The position numbers were made by a program, and so were the translations under genes. From positions 5,929,761-5,993,760 of the forward strand of contig NC_029526.1 in NCBI RefSeq assembly GCF_001577835.2: DNA of 64,000 nt. The letters run 5' to 3'. The DNA is from Coturnix japonica (lineage: Eukaryota > Chordata > Aves > Galliformes > Phasianidae). The notes under the pieces were generated by a model. It was given only the letters and a program-made list of their open reading frames with translations. It made no database searches and was not told the DNA's origin. Shown here in pieces: positions 38,176-51,216 of the stretch. Position 1 is the stretch's first letter. Every line of letters begins with the position of its first letter.

Positions 38176-41100
38176 CGGTGGAAAAAAACAGGTATGCATC
38201 TGGACCCAACTGTCTTGGGTAAATAAATTACAGATAAGGCAGTGGCTCAACTGAAGGGATAATAAAGAGGAAATGCAAGTCTCTTTGTCTTCTACACACA
38301 TTTATCATTAACCTAGTGGTGTGCTGCGTTTAGATTTATTGGCTATGTTCAGTCTCTCTGGACTTCCAGCAGAACAGATGTGGAGCCATCGGCTTTTCCT
38401 GCAATGCAGTACGCCAAAAGTGTGCGGTTTGTCTTATTGGAGGGAACCTAAGCAGTGGGTTTTAGTGACTTGTGAATGAATCAATAAAGCATGTTCCCAT
38501 AGCTTTCTGAATTGTCTCATTCATTAAGAATGGAATTGGGCAGTGGAAGATTGATTATTGTTTTTATTTTTTTTGTGACAAATCAGCTATTCTTTCTTTT
38601 CCCAGCAGACCTTCATTTAGACACTGGATTTCTGGAATCACAAAGCTCTGTCAAAAATACTGTGCAGCTTTTAAACCGTGCTCAGAATGACATGAGCTAC
38701 CTTTAGTAATACCACTCGGCTGACTTAAATTGGTGGGAAGGCGCTGAGCTCCCACAGCTGAGGGTTGTATCTCATGTGAGAGATACATGGACAGAGAAGC
38801 ACAAAGAAGCATTACTTGTTGTCTAAGGGTGTAACTGAGGACTGTGCTTTGTATATCAAAATGGCTTATGACAGCTCTTGACAATTGTGATGTGTGATAT
38901 AATATATTCTGCTTCAAATGCATCTAAGTAATTGCTGTTGTGTAGGTGTGGAACCAGTTTAATTTTTGGCAGTCATTTTAAATGCACTTACCTTTTGCTT
39001 ACTAACCACATGTCTGTGAAACCCTGAAAGAACTTACCTTCACAAATGTGTTTCATCTGAAAATACTTTATCCGGTTGGCACAAAGAGGCTACTTGGGTT
39101 TCATTTAATTGAGTGACGGTGTGCATTTAGGTTGTGGAATTCATGGGTAGTGCAATGTTCATCCTGGAACCTATGCTCTTAATGTGCATGTATGCATTTC
39201 TAGTGTCTTGAACCAATATTAATTTTGCACACGGGCTGCGGACAGATGGGGCAGTGCTGCATAAGCAGTTCCTAATATTTATTTATTTTAAGTCCAATCA
39301 AGTAAGAACTTGGAACTGTCAAAACCTGAAGGAGCCAGGGAAACAGGGATAAGCCCTAGTGCTGAGCCCAGACAAAAATCAGCTGAATCAAAATCAAGAG
39401 CAGCTTCAGCAGTTAAACTATTAAGCACAGTGCTTTATTAAGAACTGATAAATTGCCAGACATTACTTTTTACACTGGTGCTGTTATAAGAAGTTGCTAC
39501 AATGTTCTGAAACAAGCCTAAACCACATAGGTTGTCATATATATATACTCTTGCCTGCTGTCTATACTTATCTTGCTTTACGTACCCACAGACGATAATT
39601 GTATTAACCAGTAATTCTCTTGGGAGGCAGTTACATTAATTTTCTAGTAATTACTGTGTAAGGATTGATTCGTGTTACCTACAAACAAAGTATTCAGGAA
39701 TCATTTGTTGCAGGGTGTCAGCGTGAGTCTTGATTCTGCCTTGTTGGTCTCTCCTGGTGTGCAGACATTCTTCTGCCTACTAGTCAACTGTGGGAGCATG
39801 CAGAGTTATCCCCAAAGGATTCCAATAAACCTTGCACATAAAAAGCAGATATATGCACCAACAGATGCTGGTGGTACAGTGTGCCTTAGGTGGGTGGTTT
39901 CTAGTTCACTGTTCTCTGCTACACAGTCATAATTTGTGCTGCTGCTTTTGTGCTGTTGTGTTGCAAGCCTCACTGGTGCAGTGGGTGATCTTTGCGGGAT
40001 ACGGAAGTCTGGCTAAGATAACAGAGATCTGAATAGCTTGTCAGAGCTTAGTAGGAGGTGGGCTTTCTGTGCTTCAGGTGAGTATCTTTCCCTTCAAAGC
40101 AGAGTACTGGTTTTTGCATGGGCTGCAGCTGCACACTTGGTCTCAAATAGGGCATTCCTTAGTGGGGATGAACAGCAGCTGTTTCTGAGGAGCTTTCCTA
40201 AGCGGGGTCTTAATTCTGCCTTTGATGTCCAGAGAAGAACACTGCTTTTGCCTCACAGGATTCTCTGGAGAAAATAATAATCTAATAGCCATAATTAAGG
40301 GTCTGTCACACCAGAGACAGAGAGGAGTGAGAGACTGATTGTTATTCATTGCTGTGTTTATAGAACAGCTTACAGCTTATACAGCTCTCACTGGAGATGA
40401 ACTGAAAGCTATCACTCTGGGGACTGTTTTTGCACTACCTAAAGGTGAATAGCTGTACGTTATTTATTTTGACTTTCACAAAATCTGTTGTAAAGAAGGC
40501 TCGGAAACCAAAGGTTGTATTCTTTCTTACTCAAGAGAAACATCCATTAGAATTAGTGAGTATTTTGATTGAATGAGGGTGGTGAAACTAATCCAGAGTG
40601 GATGTGTTTAAGGAAGAGAAATTAATATTCTAAAACTTGTGTGGTTAACTGATGGGGAATGGAGTCTGTGGTAAACTGGTTGCTTTAAAAATGGAGCTGT
40701 CCCTTAAAGCTGTGGGCACGTTCTTTCCACTTTAAACTTTTCATCATTTCCCTGAGAGTGTCTCAGAAAGGAATGGAGCTGGATCTGTTTAGGAGGAAGA
40801 GAACACGGCAGAGGATTGCTGTGATTGTCTCTGGATTCTGGTATGTCCTTCAAGGTAAGAAGACATACTAGAGATGTACATGTACGCATGCTATTGCTTG
40901 CATGATTCTGAATGGTAGAAATACTAGAACCTCTAATGTGTCTAGTTCCCTTGTGGGACCAAAACAGGAAATATTGAATCACTAAGTGGCAGAGAGAAGC
41001 TCAAATCATTGGCTGGAGGTAGGAGTGACAAACTGAGAAGCTCAACTGGGCATCTCAATTGTGGAGTGTGAGGTAATAATACCAGTGTAAATTGGTGGTA

Positions 41101-42439
41101 GAGTAATAGAGTTTTCAGTGACAGATTAAGAGGTCAAACCTTTCGGGAAGATGTGTTTGATTCAGGTATATTATGGGGATTAAGATGGAAGTGACTGAGT
41201 GAAAATGCATTGCAGGAGGTCAGACCAGAAAGTCTTCATGGCTCATTCAGCTCTTAACATCTTAAACTGAAACCTCTCTATGCTGGGGTTTGAATAGCAC
41301 ATCTCTGTAGCACTGTAAACATCTCAAGTTCAAGGGGTGTTAAAGGTTTAAGTGAGGCTGTGATGTTGGCATCAAGTTGTGTTTTGCACTAGAGGACAAC
41401 TGCCCTTATAATCCTTGATTGTGTGATTGAGAAGCCAAATAGTGGACATGAGCAGTGACAAGACAAGTGTCGTGGATGAAAAGGAGATTCAATGAATATT
41501 AAGAAGCATCAAGCTGTCATTGGAGGATGGTTAATGTCTTTTGGCTTTTTTCCAGAGATGTGCAATTAAAGCCCTTGTGTAAATCCTACATAAGTGGGGG
41601 TCTGAGGGAGCAGGGAGTAAATGCTTCTTAATGAACTGGGACAAAGGTAAGTGTGATACTGACAAAATGTTCACCCTGTCTGTCTAAAGCTCTTGTTTGA
41701 TCCTTGATGAAATTTGAGTAATAAAGGAAAATAAAAAATAAACACCAGAAATTTAGGAGAAAAATAATCCATGAGAAACTTCTACTCCTGTCCTTTCTCT
41801 TCCTCCAATAAGTCTCGTGGGATTTGTGTAAGCTGAGGAAATGTAAGTGTGGAAGTGGAAGTGGCTCCTGGAGCTGTAAGGTGCAATAGGATTAAGGGGC
41901 TGAAATTCTCTGGGATGAAGTAGCGTCACTTCTTTCTGAATATAAACATCTGGTGGAGCTTGTCCTTTAGAGTGATAGATTGTTAGAACAAGAGACCAAA
42001 ACAACATTGTTGAACTTTAGGCTATTTTAATGTTTTGCTTTTTAGGCAGAAGTTTCAGTCCTTAAAATTGTTTTAACTTTTTCTGCATGAAAAAATAGAG
42101 CATTTCAATCCAACAGATCATGTTAAAGAAGAAAACAGACAGTTACCCTAACCAAAATTCTTGTGATGTTTTGTGGAAACATGAAGTCCCGTTGGTGTTT
42201 GTAGTGTTTTGAGACTATCTTCTCACCTATGTAGAACACTTTGTTACTTCCCAGTTCTGCCTTACAGGTTCATAGTTTGGTGTGATTTACAGTTGTCACA
42301 TGATTAGCTGAAGACCATAGCAATTAAGTTGTGGTTTATTATCATATTCTAAATACTAAACAGACAATGTTCTCAGAGATTTGACAGCCCTCCTGCAGAC
42401 TGCATGCTGCATTTGGTGTGTATTTAAGCTATCTGTATT

Positions 42440-42610
42440 TCTATGAAGACACAGCTCATTAATTATTACTTTATTGATGCTCAATTGATGTCTTATTAAA
42501 TAGAAACCATGTTTGGGAATAATAATTTAATGGGACGAGTCAGATGAGAATCCTCCAGATAGTTTGTAATGAAGCTTCACATTATCGATAATTCTAAGCT
42601 CATAAATTAC
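42440..42610. promoter_or_regulatory. Possible conserved non-coding element
   Basis: Dense homeodomain cores are visible (CTCATTAATTATTACTTTA, GAATAATAATTTAATGGG, TATCGATAATTC) in non-repetitive sequence. The call rests on motif density alone. Confidence 0.22.
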
Positions 42611-43365
42611 TAAGGATGGAAAAAAAGGCAATGATTCTAAAATAAGCAATGAAAATGTTAAGTGGTGCTAAACTGACACACAGTGGGACGCGACTTCTGT
42701 GTGATAACGAGTGTTTGGCACTAAGTCATGCAAGTCAGAATCACTTCAATGGTTCCTGCTCTTACCAAAACATTTAATGTTGAAGCAGGTACGTATGCCA
42801 TTATTATGCTGCACCATTCTGTTCACAGACATTTTGCCTTGCCTGGGAAAACTGTTAATTTAATGCACTCAGCTGACCCTGGAGGCGCTGAGATGACATG
42901 GCAGCAGCAGTCTAGAGTGCTGCAATATATCCTGCTGTTAACAGCTGGGGAGACTGCACTTTCCTAGACAGTTATCTGAGAACTCTTTAGAGAGGGGAGA
43001 AAGCTGGCTCTTTGACCACTCTGTGTCAAGGAGGATACATCCTGTCCCTTAGCATCTTTCCTCTTTTCCATGGAAGATGTTTTCCAGTCGCTCCTCTGAT
43101 TTTTTTCTCGAAGATTTAGCAATGAAAACCATTGGTCTCCTTCCTACGAGAAAGAAACAAAGGAGTAAAAACCCTTAGGTAAGAAAAGAAGGAATATACA
43201 GAAGCAGAAAATTGTATTTGGAAAGGTTCTATTCTTAGGAGAAAAGAGGTAACATATTGTGGAACAAATGGACAGACCAAAGTCCAGTTAAGTATTCGGT
43301 ATCTTTATTTTCTACTCACTCAGAATTGTAGAAGTTCAGCATTTCTTAAAGTACTGCCCTTAATT

Positions 43366-43430
43366 TAAGGAAGTCACACAGCAGGTCAGTGCATGTGAAG
43401 GAGATTAGTAATGAAAATTAACCTCCTGGT
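43366..43430 (+). repeat. Possible MIR/CORE-SINE 3' tail
   Basis: AAGTCACACAGCAGGTCAGTG closely matches the common tail found in MIR-like and other old amniote SINEs (AGGTCACACAGCAGGTCAGTGGC), and CCTCCTGGT follows at roughly the right distance. The match is short, so chance is possible. Confidence 0.35.
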
Positions 43431-46244
43431 ATTTCTGTTAGTGGAAGTCAGGGATGCACAGAATTCAGGAAATGTGGCCCCATTGACATAGTGCCACATA
43501 TAAGCAGCGGTGATGCAAGCATTTAAATATGGATTTTAGGGAAAAAAAAGTTCATTTTTTTAGCACATGAACAGTGAGGTGGCTTAATCAATAGCTTCCA
43601 TCTTCACCAAAAACTCTATTCCAGGGATTGGATGAATATTGTGTGGCTGAAGGGTTGCAAGCTGGAAATTTGGCTCAACATATAAAGTTCAGGGGGGAAA
43701 AAAACCACACACAAATCAACACAAATATGCTGTTTTTCTGATGAAAGACCTTGGTTGCTAGGAAGAGCGTATTCAAGCGTTAGCTTATGTTTTGCTGGGA
43801 TTTTCATCAGTGTGGTGTAATGGCAAACACTTTGCCCTTTAAATAATGTTTTCTTAAGCAGTGAAGCTACAACCTCAATGAAGAAACTGCACTAATCCCA
43901 TTTCCTCACAAACTGAGAATTATAACCTCTCTGTAATTAATTTTCAAACATAAAATCTACTGGCTAATACATTGTTGATATATTTTCATAATTACAGACT
44001 TTTGAAATCAAGTTGATGTTGGAAAGAGAAAATGCTGATCCTGCACATGCAGAAAGTGTATTGATCCCATTTGAATCATATTTGTTTATTTATTTTTTCC
44101 CCCTGATGCCCAGTGTGGTTTGGTGGAAGTGTTGGCAAGTTCCTGTCCATGCAGTTGCTGATGCTTTACAGGGAGGGGGATATATTAAGCAATTGCTTGA
44201 GTCAGGAAATGCCTGTTCATCCTTCATCTGCCTCACACAGGTTGGACTTGGAAGAAGGCCCTGCCCTGCCCTCATCTTGACATTGTTTGCACGCTGCTCA
44301 GCTTACTCGTGACCCATATCAACACAGTAAGAAACCCTTCCCATGTGCTGTTTGCTGCTATGGCTGTAGGAGCACTATGAAAGACAAATAAATGCTACTT
44401 TCTAGCTTCAGAATGAGAAGTCTTGGGGCTACTTTCATGCTTGGGGTTTGTCTTTTTGCTATCAAATATACTTCATTTTCTTGCAGAACAATAAACATAA
44501 ATGACTTCAAACATGGCTGCTTCTTCAGCTGCAATGCAGACAAAGGTGGGTTTGTAATTGCAAGAATGTATCTGTCTGTGTAAGAACTGAAAGGTGCAAA
44601 TAGGCATTTAAGTTGTTTGGTGCTCTATGTACCTCTGGTGTGTGTGACATAAAACTGGGAACAGGGAACGTAGCAAACATCCTGCAGTCTCTGGAGCCAC
44701 TTAGGAATTCGTGGTTGAGCATTTGCCCTTGTCTCCTTTTCAGTTACTTTTCTGTCATTCCAAGTTACAGATATTGAGGTGAAATAGAGAATAACATTGT
44801 GTTTCTCCCTTCATTTTGATTACCAAATACAAAGTAACACAAGGCAGTTATTAAGAGTTAAGTTACATAATTTGTCAAGGTGTACCTTCTAAGTTAGATA
44901 CAGGCAGCATTTTACCTTAGTGCAGCAATATTCCCTTAGTGGTTCCAGTATGGTCTTGGCAGCTTTTGGCTAACAAATATGGATAATTTAATGTTTGTGG
45001 TATGAGCTATGCTTAAATGATACAAATAAACAACACAGTGAATTAGTAACCCTTGAGAGTGGTCAGAAAGGCTGGGATTGGTAGTATCTAATGGTCGGAA
45101 CTGTTTGCATTAGATCTGTGGCTTGCTTGTGAAGCTTGTGCTGTAGGTCAGTCACAGCCAGAAGTGTAAAGCTCAACAGCAGACTGAGCACAGTAACAAA
45201 TACTACAGCTCAAGGGTCACGTGTCCCAGCTCATAGTGATGTAACTGGGAAAAATATCTACTGCCTTCCTTGGGAGTCTGAGCTGCCTGTGAAAGGAAGC
45301 ATGTTAAGAGTTTAACCTGGAGCTTGTTGCCCACCTTTATTTACCCATCTTACCCAGTCCCATTCAATTAATTACCAACATAATTTAATTTAAAGCTATA
45401 ATATATTCCAATTCAATTCTACAGTGGTACCAGCTGTATTTCGAATGCTGTGTTTTAGTTCAAAACATAAAGTGGAAATAAATAGAGAAATAAAATGTCA
45501 AACAAGAGAGTGCCAACATTCTACAGAGGAATGTCATTTAATTTAAATTTTCTGAGAGGTGAATGTTAAGTTGGGTATTGTCTGTATCATGGTAGCTTGT
45601 CAATGAAAGCATGCACGTCTTAATGCTTCCTGACTAGCTTTTGTTAGTGCAACAGGAGTCCCAGAATTTGGCAGGACCATTACCCATCTGTAGAGATGAC
45701 AGTCTTGTGGAATGAGCACTCTGCAGAAATTTACCCGAAGTCCAAAGAAAATGATGTTTGCCTGGGCACCTCAGCATCTTGATTCTTAGCCAGCACAATT
45801 TACCATTGAAACCAGTCTGAATGTGCCTCTTGCTTTAGTATCTCCTTGATGGAAAGAGGTGTATGTATGTACACAAGCCTGAGCATCTGCCAACCTCACA
45901 CCTTGCTGAAGGTTCCTGTGCTAGGAACCTTTGCCATGGCTGTTTTTTTTCATGAGGAGGTTCTTTCTTGTTGCGACAGCTGTGTAGAACCTGAACATTC
46001 TCCTCTTTCATCATCTCAGAGCAACTTTATCTCTGGTTGAGTTTAGAATCCACCAATGATTATGTGATAGGTACAAGGTAAAGATTTCAAAGCTATATTA
46101 ATGTCATTTCTTAGGTGTCTTCACCACTCTTCAACGCCAGTCTGTTGTGAATTGGTCAGAGAAGGAACAGAATCCACAACAGCCTGTGAGTAGTATGAAA
46201 TTTCAACTGGATGACCACGTAAGAGGTTTGTGAGACTGCCAGTA

Positions 46245-46272
46245 TTTTTTTTATTTTTTTTTTTTATATTTA
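46245..46272. repeat. T-rich low-complexity tract
   Basis: Runs of T are broken only by single A residues, without a unit repeat. Confidence 0.85.
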
Positions 46273-49200
46273 TTCAGAGTTAAATAGAGCAATAAGATGG
46301 AATTTAAGCTTTAGTGCAATGGGTTGAGGCTCTTCAGTCAATCAAATTATAGTTCAATCAGTTCGTTTTAATCACTTCTCTGGAGAGAAGTAAACCCCTA
46401 CGTTGAAGAATATGCAGCCATTTTATTGACGGAAAGTTTAATTGTTTTCATTTTTCCTTACTGTCTGTAACACACTAGACTTTTAATCAGTGGGAACTGA
46501 AGTTATAATGAAGTAAAGTCCACTTTCCACAGTTCACAACTAGCTGAAAATAATTGGGTTGAGACTCCCATCCAGACAGTGTAATGCCTCTGGCATTTTC
46601 CTGAAAACTACACTTAATTGCTTTGCTGATGTTGTTAAGTGGTCCTGAGGGGGATGAAGTAGTAAAGCTGCCCACATATGCAGAGAAACAATACACAAAA
46701 AAAATGTCTTACAAGGTCCTTAAAGGAGGACCAACTGGTGACTAAAAGAAAATACACGGCCCTTTTTCTTCCTTTCTATACCAGTGAGAGAACACAGGGT
46801 GATAAACTAAACCATGGAAATTCTATGTATTCTGATGATATTTTTTTACTTAAAAACAGAAAGCTTGGGACTTCAAGTACAAAAAACACCATGTGAATTG
46901 CAGGTTTGATTGAAAGAGTTGGCATTTTTACACTGAATGCCAGTTAGCTTGCTGCCTGCCTTTAGCACTGTGAGTTGAGCAGTGGTCCTCATGTCCCTAC
47001 AGGGGGAGGGCAGCTTGCTTGCTGTGCTCCAGTGTGGTGGGATGTGAGCCAGCTGTGAGCTGGAAGCCTTGTCCAGGCATCAGTGGGACCAGCAAAGATA
47101 CTGGATTAGACTCTGAAAAGGGCCACAGGAAGAAGAATGCTTTGGAAACTTTCCTAATTTAGTGCAGTCATGGGGAAACACTCCTCAGATGATTGGTGTT
47201 TGAGGTCTACAATGATGAATGAACTGCTAGACTCAGGCACATCCCAGTGGAGAAGCATGTTACTATTTAATAGAGAAAAATACTTATTTAGGACAAGTGA
47301 ATTAAGTGGTGGGAAAAGGGAGTTCAATTGCGCTAATTTAGTTTTATGCAGATGTTTGGGTTTTTTTTTAAATGAATTGTTTGTTTATATGTGCTGGCAC
47401 AGCACTCTGTCAACAGCCTGGCCTTCCTCAGCTGCTGTCTGTGTAAATTTCAGTACGGCCTTTGCTGATTTTATTGTTGTTTCTGAAATGGCTCTGAATT
47501 GTGGCTCTGAACTGAGCAACTGCCTCTGCACCCCCATCCCAACCCCAAGAATGCAAACGTTAGAATCATGAGGGATTCTGTGTCAGTTTCCAAGTTGGTA
47601 CTTAAGATTATGGCCTGCAAAGTGCCTTGGAACCTTTTTCCACTGGGATGTCCTCAAGTCCTGGCAGGACTGGAATAATACTTCAGTATCCAGCCCTGTC
47701 TTAAACTGCCTGAGCTCCACAATAGGCTTTAATACCCAGTTTTCCTATGACAAAACAGTAACCTTCCATACACTGTGAAACAGCAAGCCATATGCCAACG
47801 ATCTCAAGCTGTCAGTTTGGAGAGTAGCCCTGGGAATAGCCTGTTGTGTCTAATTGAGTCTATTTGCCTGCCTCTGGGAGAACAGCTCAATAGCAGCAGT
47901 GGTTATGCTCTGCTGTTTGTGGAGTCCCATTGTGAGGTGAGGGGCAGGATATGGCATGGTTGTAGCAAATGAGGCCTATATTGTGAAAAGCCAAAAGACT
48001 TACCTTGGATTCTGCACAATCTTTTAGAATCAGTAAGAATATAAAACCCCAAGCTAAATGTTTGTTTGCCTGTTTTTCTTGTAACTGCTCACATGGAATG
48101 ATATGATTTTCATGGTTGTCATCAAAACCAGCATACACAGTTGTGGAAACATGTCAGACACCATATGTCAGTAATATGCCTTTGAAATGTTGGTGACTGA
48201 ATAATTTTTTGAGTAGCTGAATGGCATATGTTTAAATGTAAGCAGCTGTTCTGTGTTTGTACTGTCTGTATTCTGTATATTTTATTTGTTAAAACTGAAT
48301 GAAACCCAGGAAAATAATCCATTTTTAAGGAAATACAGCTTTTGTGTTATTTCAACGTGTGGCCAGTGAGAAAGGCATTTAAAAAGAACATTTTGATCTT
48401 TCCATAACCAAAACAAACAAATGTTTTCATGTTAGATAAAATAATTTGACTGTTAAGGAAGAAGATTGCTTTGGTGGTGCTGGGCAGGTTCTGTTATGCA
48501 TAGATTTACTTTTCAGGTAAGTCCATGTAAGAGCAGTACATTCAGCAATGATGACAGTAAGTTGGTTTTATCCAGAAACTCTTCTGATGCAGTTGAAGAA
48601 CTTGCAGTGTAATTAATGACTTAATAAAGAAATGAAATAATGTGCTTGTTAGGCTATTTATTATACATGGATGAAGCTGAAGAACCGTTGTCACAACAAA
48701 GGGATTCAAAAGCAGTTATTACAACTCATCAATCAAATAAGCCACTGGAGTACCATTCACGGTGCTATAACCAGCCTAAAAGGCACAGTTTGATTTGAAG
48801 TAATGAACAGTTTCTTACCATTACAGGAGAATGACGAGAGACATTATGAACCAGCTGGGAACACCTGGAGAGCTTAGAGCTGAGTTTTCTAATGCTAAAG
48901 TGGAAAGGAGCTTGTAAGATGTTACAAAAGTAGTGACTGTTGACTGTGAACTTACCTGCATGGTGACAAGAAGAGGCTATTGAAAGAAGCAACCAACACT
49001 GAAAATTGCTTATTCCTTCAGTGACTCCTTTTCTAAGCATGTGATCTCACTTTCCATAGGCATATTTTAAGAAAAGACCCCAACAATACCAAAAGCAACC
49101 GGCAACAAATAAAACCATGACAGGTTGTGTGGTGCTAGTGCCACTGACTTGTTCAGCCAGAAAGGAAACAAATTTAAAATAATGATTTTTTTCAAAGCTC

Positions 49201-50670
49201 TGATTGCAGCAACTGCGATGGTAAACTTTAAAACTTATGCCTGGACAGCAGGAATACGTGGCACTTTCAGATATTTATTAAATAAAACCAATGAGCAAAG
49301 AAAAGCATAAAAAGGAACAAAAAACAACCACGCCACAAAACACAAACCTCTGCTACAGTAACTGCGAATGTTCTCAGAATGGACCTGAGATTATCTTTGA
49401 TGTTCATACAGTATAATTTCACTACTTAGATGGGTTCATTCTCAGAGATTGCCTGGAAAGAAATTAGGTACAGTTTCAAAGTGCAGTTGTTATGAGTTTG
49501 TTTTATATGTATGTTTGTTGTTAAGGCACTGAATCATGTTACAGTCTCTTTGTAGGCAGCAGGAATGCTACGACCTCAAACATCCAGAATTTTCCATTAT
49601 GCACTAAGATCTAATTTAAACTGAACCGGGATTTCATATTTCATGTTTAGTCGATTATAAAAATTTACATGAATTAATATATTATTATTTACTATGAGTA
49701 TTATACAAGGATTTTAAACCCCCCTTTTTATAGCATGATTACTATAAAACTCACTCAACTTGTTCAGTGTGCCTTCTAAGTTTTGTTGTAGTTGCTTCAA
49801 CTTAGGCGTTATCTTATAGGAGAATAAGCTGCATTGTTTATCTCAGATGCATCTTACAAATAGTTACAATTGCATCTTTTCTTAAAAAGACAAAGAATAT
49901 TTTTGCAGATGTCTCTAATTTTCAGTACTGTGTTGAGAGCTCACACTTCAAAAAGCTCAAGTGTTTTTCCGTATAGTTTGGACTCCAGCCTTCTAAGAGA
50001 CCTTGGCTTTGTAACATCCCCCCCAAAAAAGTTTTCTCCCATTTCTTCACTCTCTGGAGCTGGTCAAAACAAGCCCTGTTTTGCCTACAGGATTCATTAT
50101 TGTGTTATAGCTCTTTACAGATTTTCATGGTTGCCCTCGGAGAGTCTGTATTTCTACTTCAAAATGATTCTACCATAGGAAAAGTTTATCTAGAAAGATG
50201 CCTGGAAAACAATGAGGCCATCAGGGAATTTACTTTAAATCTAACTAAGAGTTATCAGAGGGATATGTTAAGCTTGCTGCATTCTTTCAATCTTTCGTTT
50301 GAGTATTACATTATCCAGTTCCTTGCCCTGTGAGAAGTTAAAACAGTTGGGTTAGTGCAAAGCACAGTTACCAAGCATGACAAATGCAACTCAGAAATCA
50401 AACTAGGTTTTGGAGTACAGAGCTACTGATCGTTCACTTTATCACTCAAGCAGATGTCGCCAAAGGTGAGGAGGAATGCAGCAATTTTTTCTTGTCTTGA
50501 ATTTTTTAACTTGGTTGCCAAATCATGAACCATCTGAATAGCCAGACACTGCACAACCACTGGTTAAATGCTTTTCAAACCTGTCTTCTGCCTCAGGGCT
50601 ATCAGATGTGCAGCTGAGGTAAAGACTTTTTCCATTATCAGGGAAGATAATTTCAAAGATAATTCCTGGG

Positions 50671-51035
50671 TTGATTCGGCCTTCAGATTACTACCCACTT
50701 TTAATAATTCAGGCTGGCGGCGAGGAAGTTGATAAGGAAAGCCTGAGGTCTATCAAGAAAGACTTCAGGGGAATGGGGCGAATACTTGAAGGAGCTGGGG
50801 TGCAGGTGGTCTTTTCTTCTTGTCAGGGAAAGGTACAGGGAGGATCCAAAAAACCCAGCTCTTAAATAGATGGCTTAAGAGCTGGTGCAGATGCAAGAAT
50901 TTTGGCTTTTTTGACCATGGGGCAATTTACACTGCACCTGGCATGATGGCTGCTGATGCAAGCAGCCTGTCCCTGAGGGGTAAGAGGAACTTAGGTAAAG
51001 AATTAGCAGGACTCATTGACAGGTCTTTAAACTAG
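50671..51035 (+). pseudogene. CR1 ORF1 remnant (esterase-like domain)
   Basis: The C-terminal part of CR1 ORF1 is recognisable in two adjacent frames. It starts RPSDYYPLL, continues SLRSIKKDF and VQVVFSS, then FGFFDHG, LSLRGKRNLGKELAGLIDR and a stop codon at the usual place. In CR1 this portion is an SGNH/GDSL-type esterase fold, thought to assist the RNA-protein particle. The frame changes once between about 50815 and 50865. The N-terminal half is absent because the element is 5'-truncated. No independent host function is suggested. Confidence 0.85.
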
Positions 51036-51216
51036 TTACGAAGGAGGAAGGGGGCAAAATAAGGGCTACTGGGGTTGAACGGGTCATTCGAGGGATTGTA
51101 CCAAACTCCGTGGGCAATGACGGCAGAGTGCAAAGGGAGGGAGTAGGGCAGGGGGATGCTGGGGATGCTGCTGTTCTAGCGGATCCTGGATCCCTTATAA
51201 AGGTGGCGAGACAGCC

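Larger units (their letters stand above)
38176..50667. other. Gene-free intergenic DNA
   Basis: About 12.5 kb without a recognisable gene. The longest frame (133 codons, 47170-47571) has no family resemblance. The stretch contains a possible MIR-type tail (43366-43430), a homeodomain-site cluster (42440-42610) and a T-rich tract (46245-46272). Confidence 0.6.
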
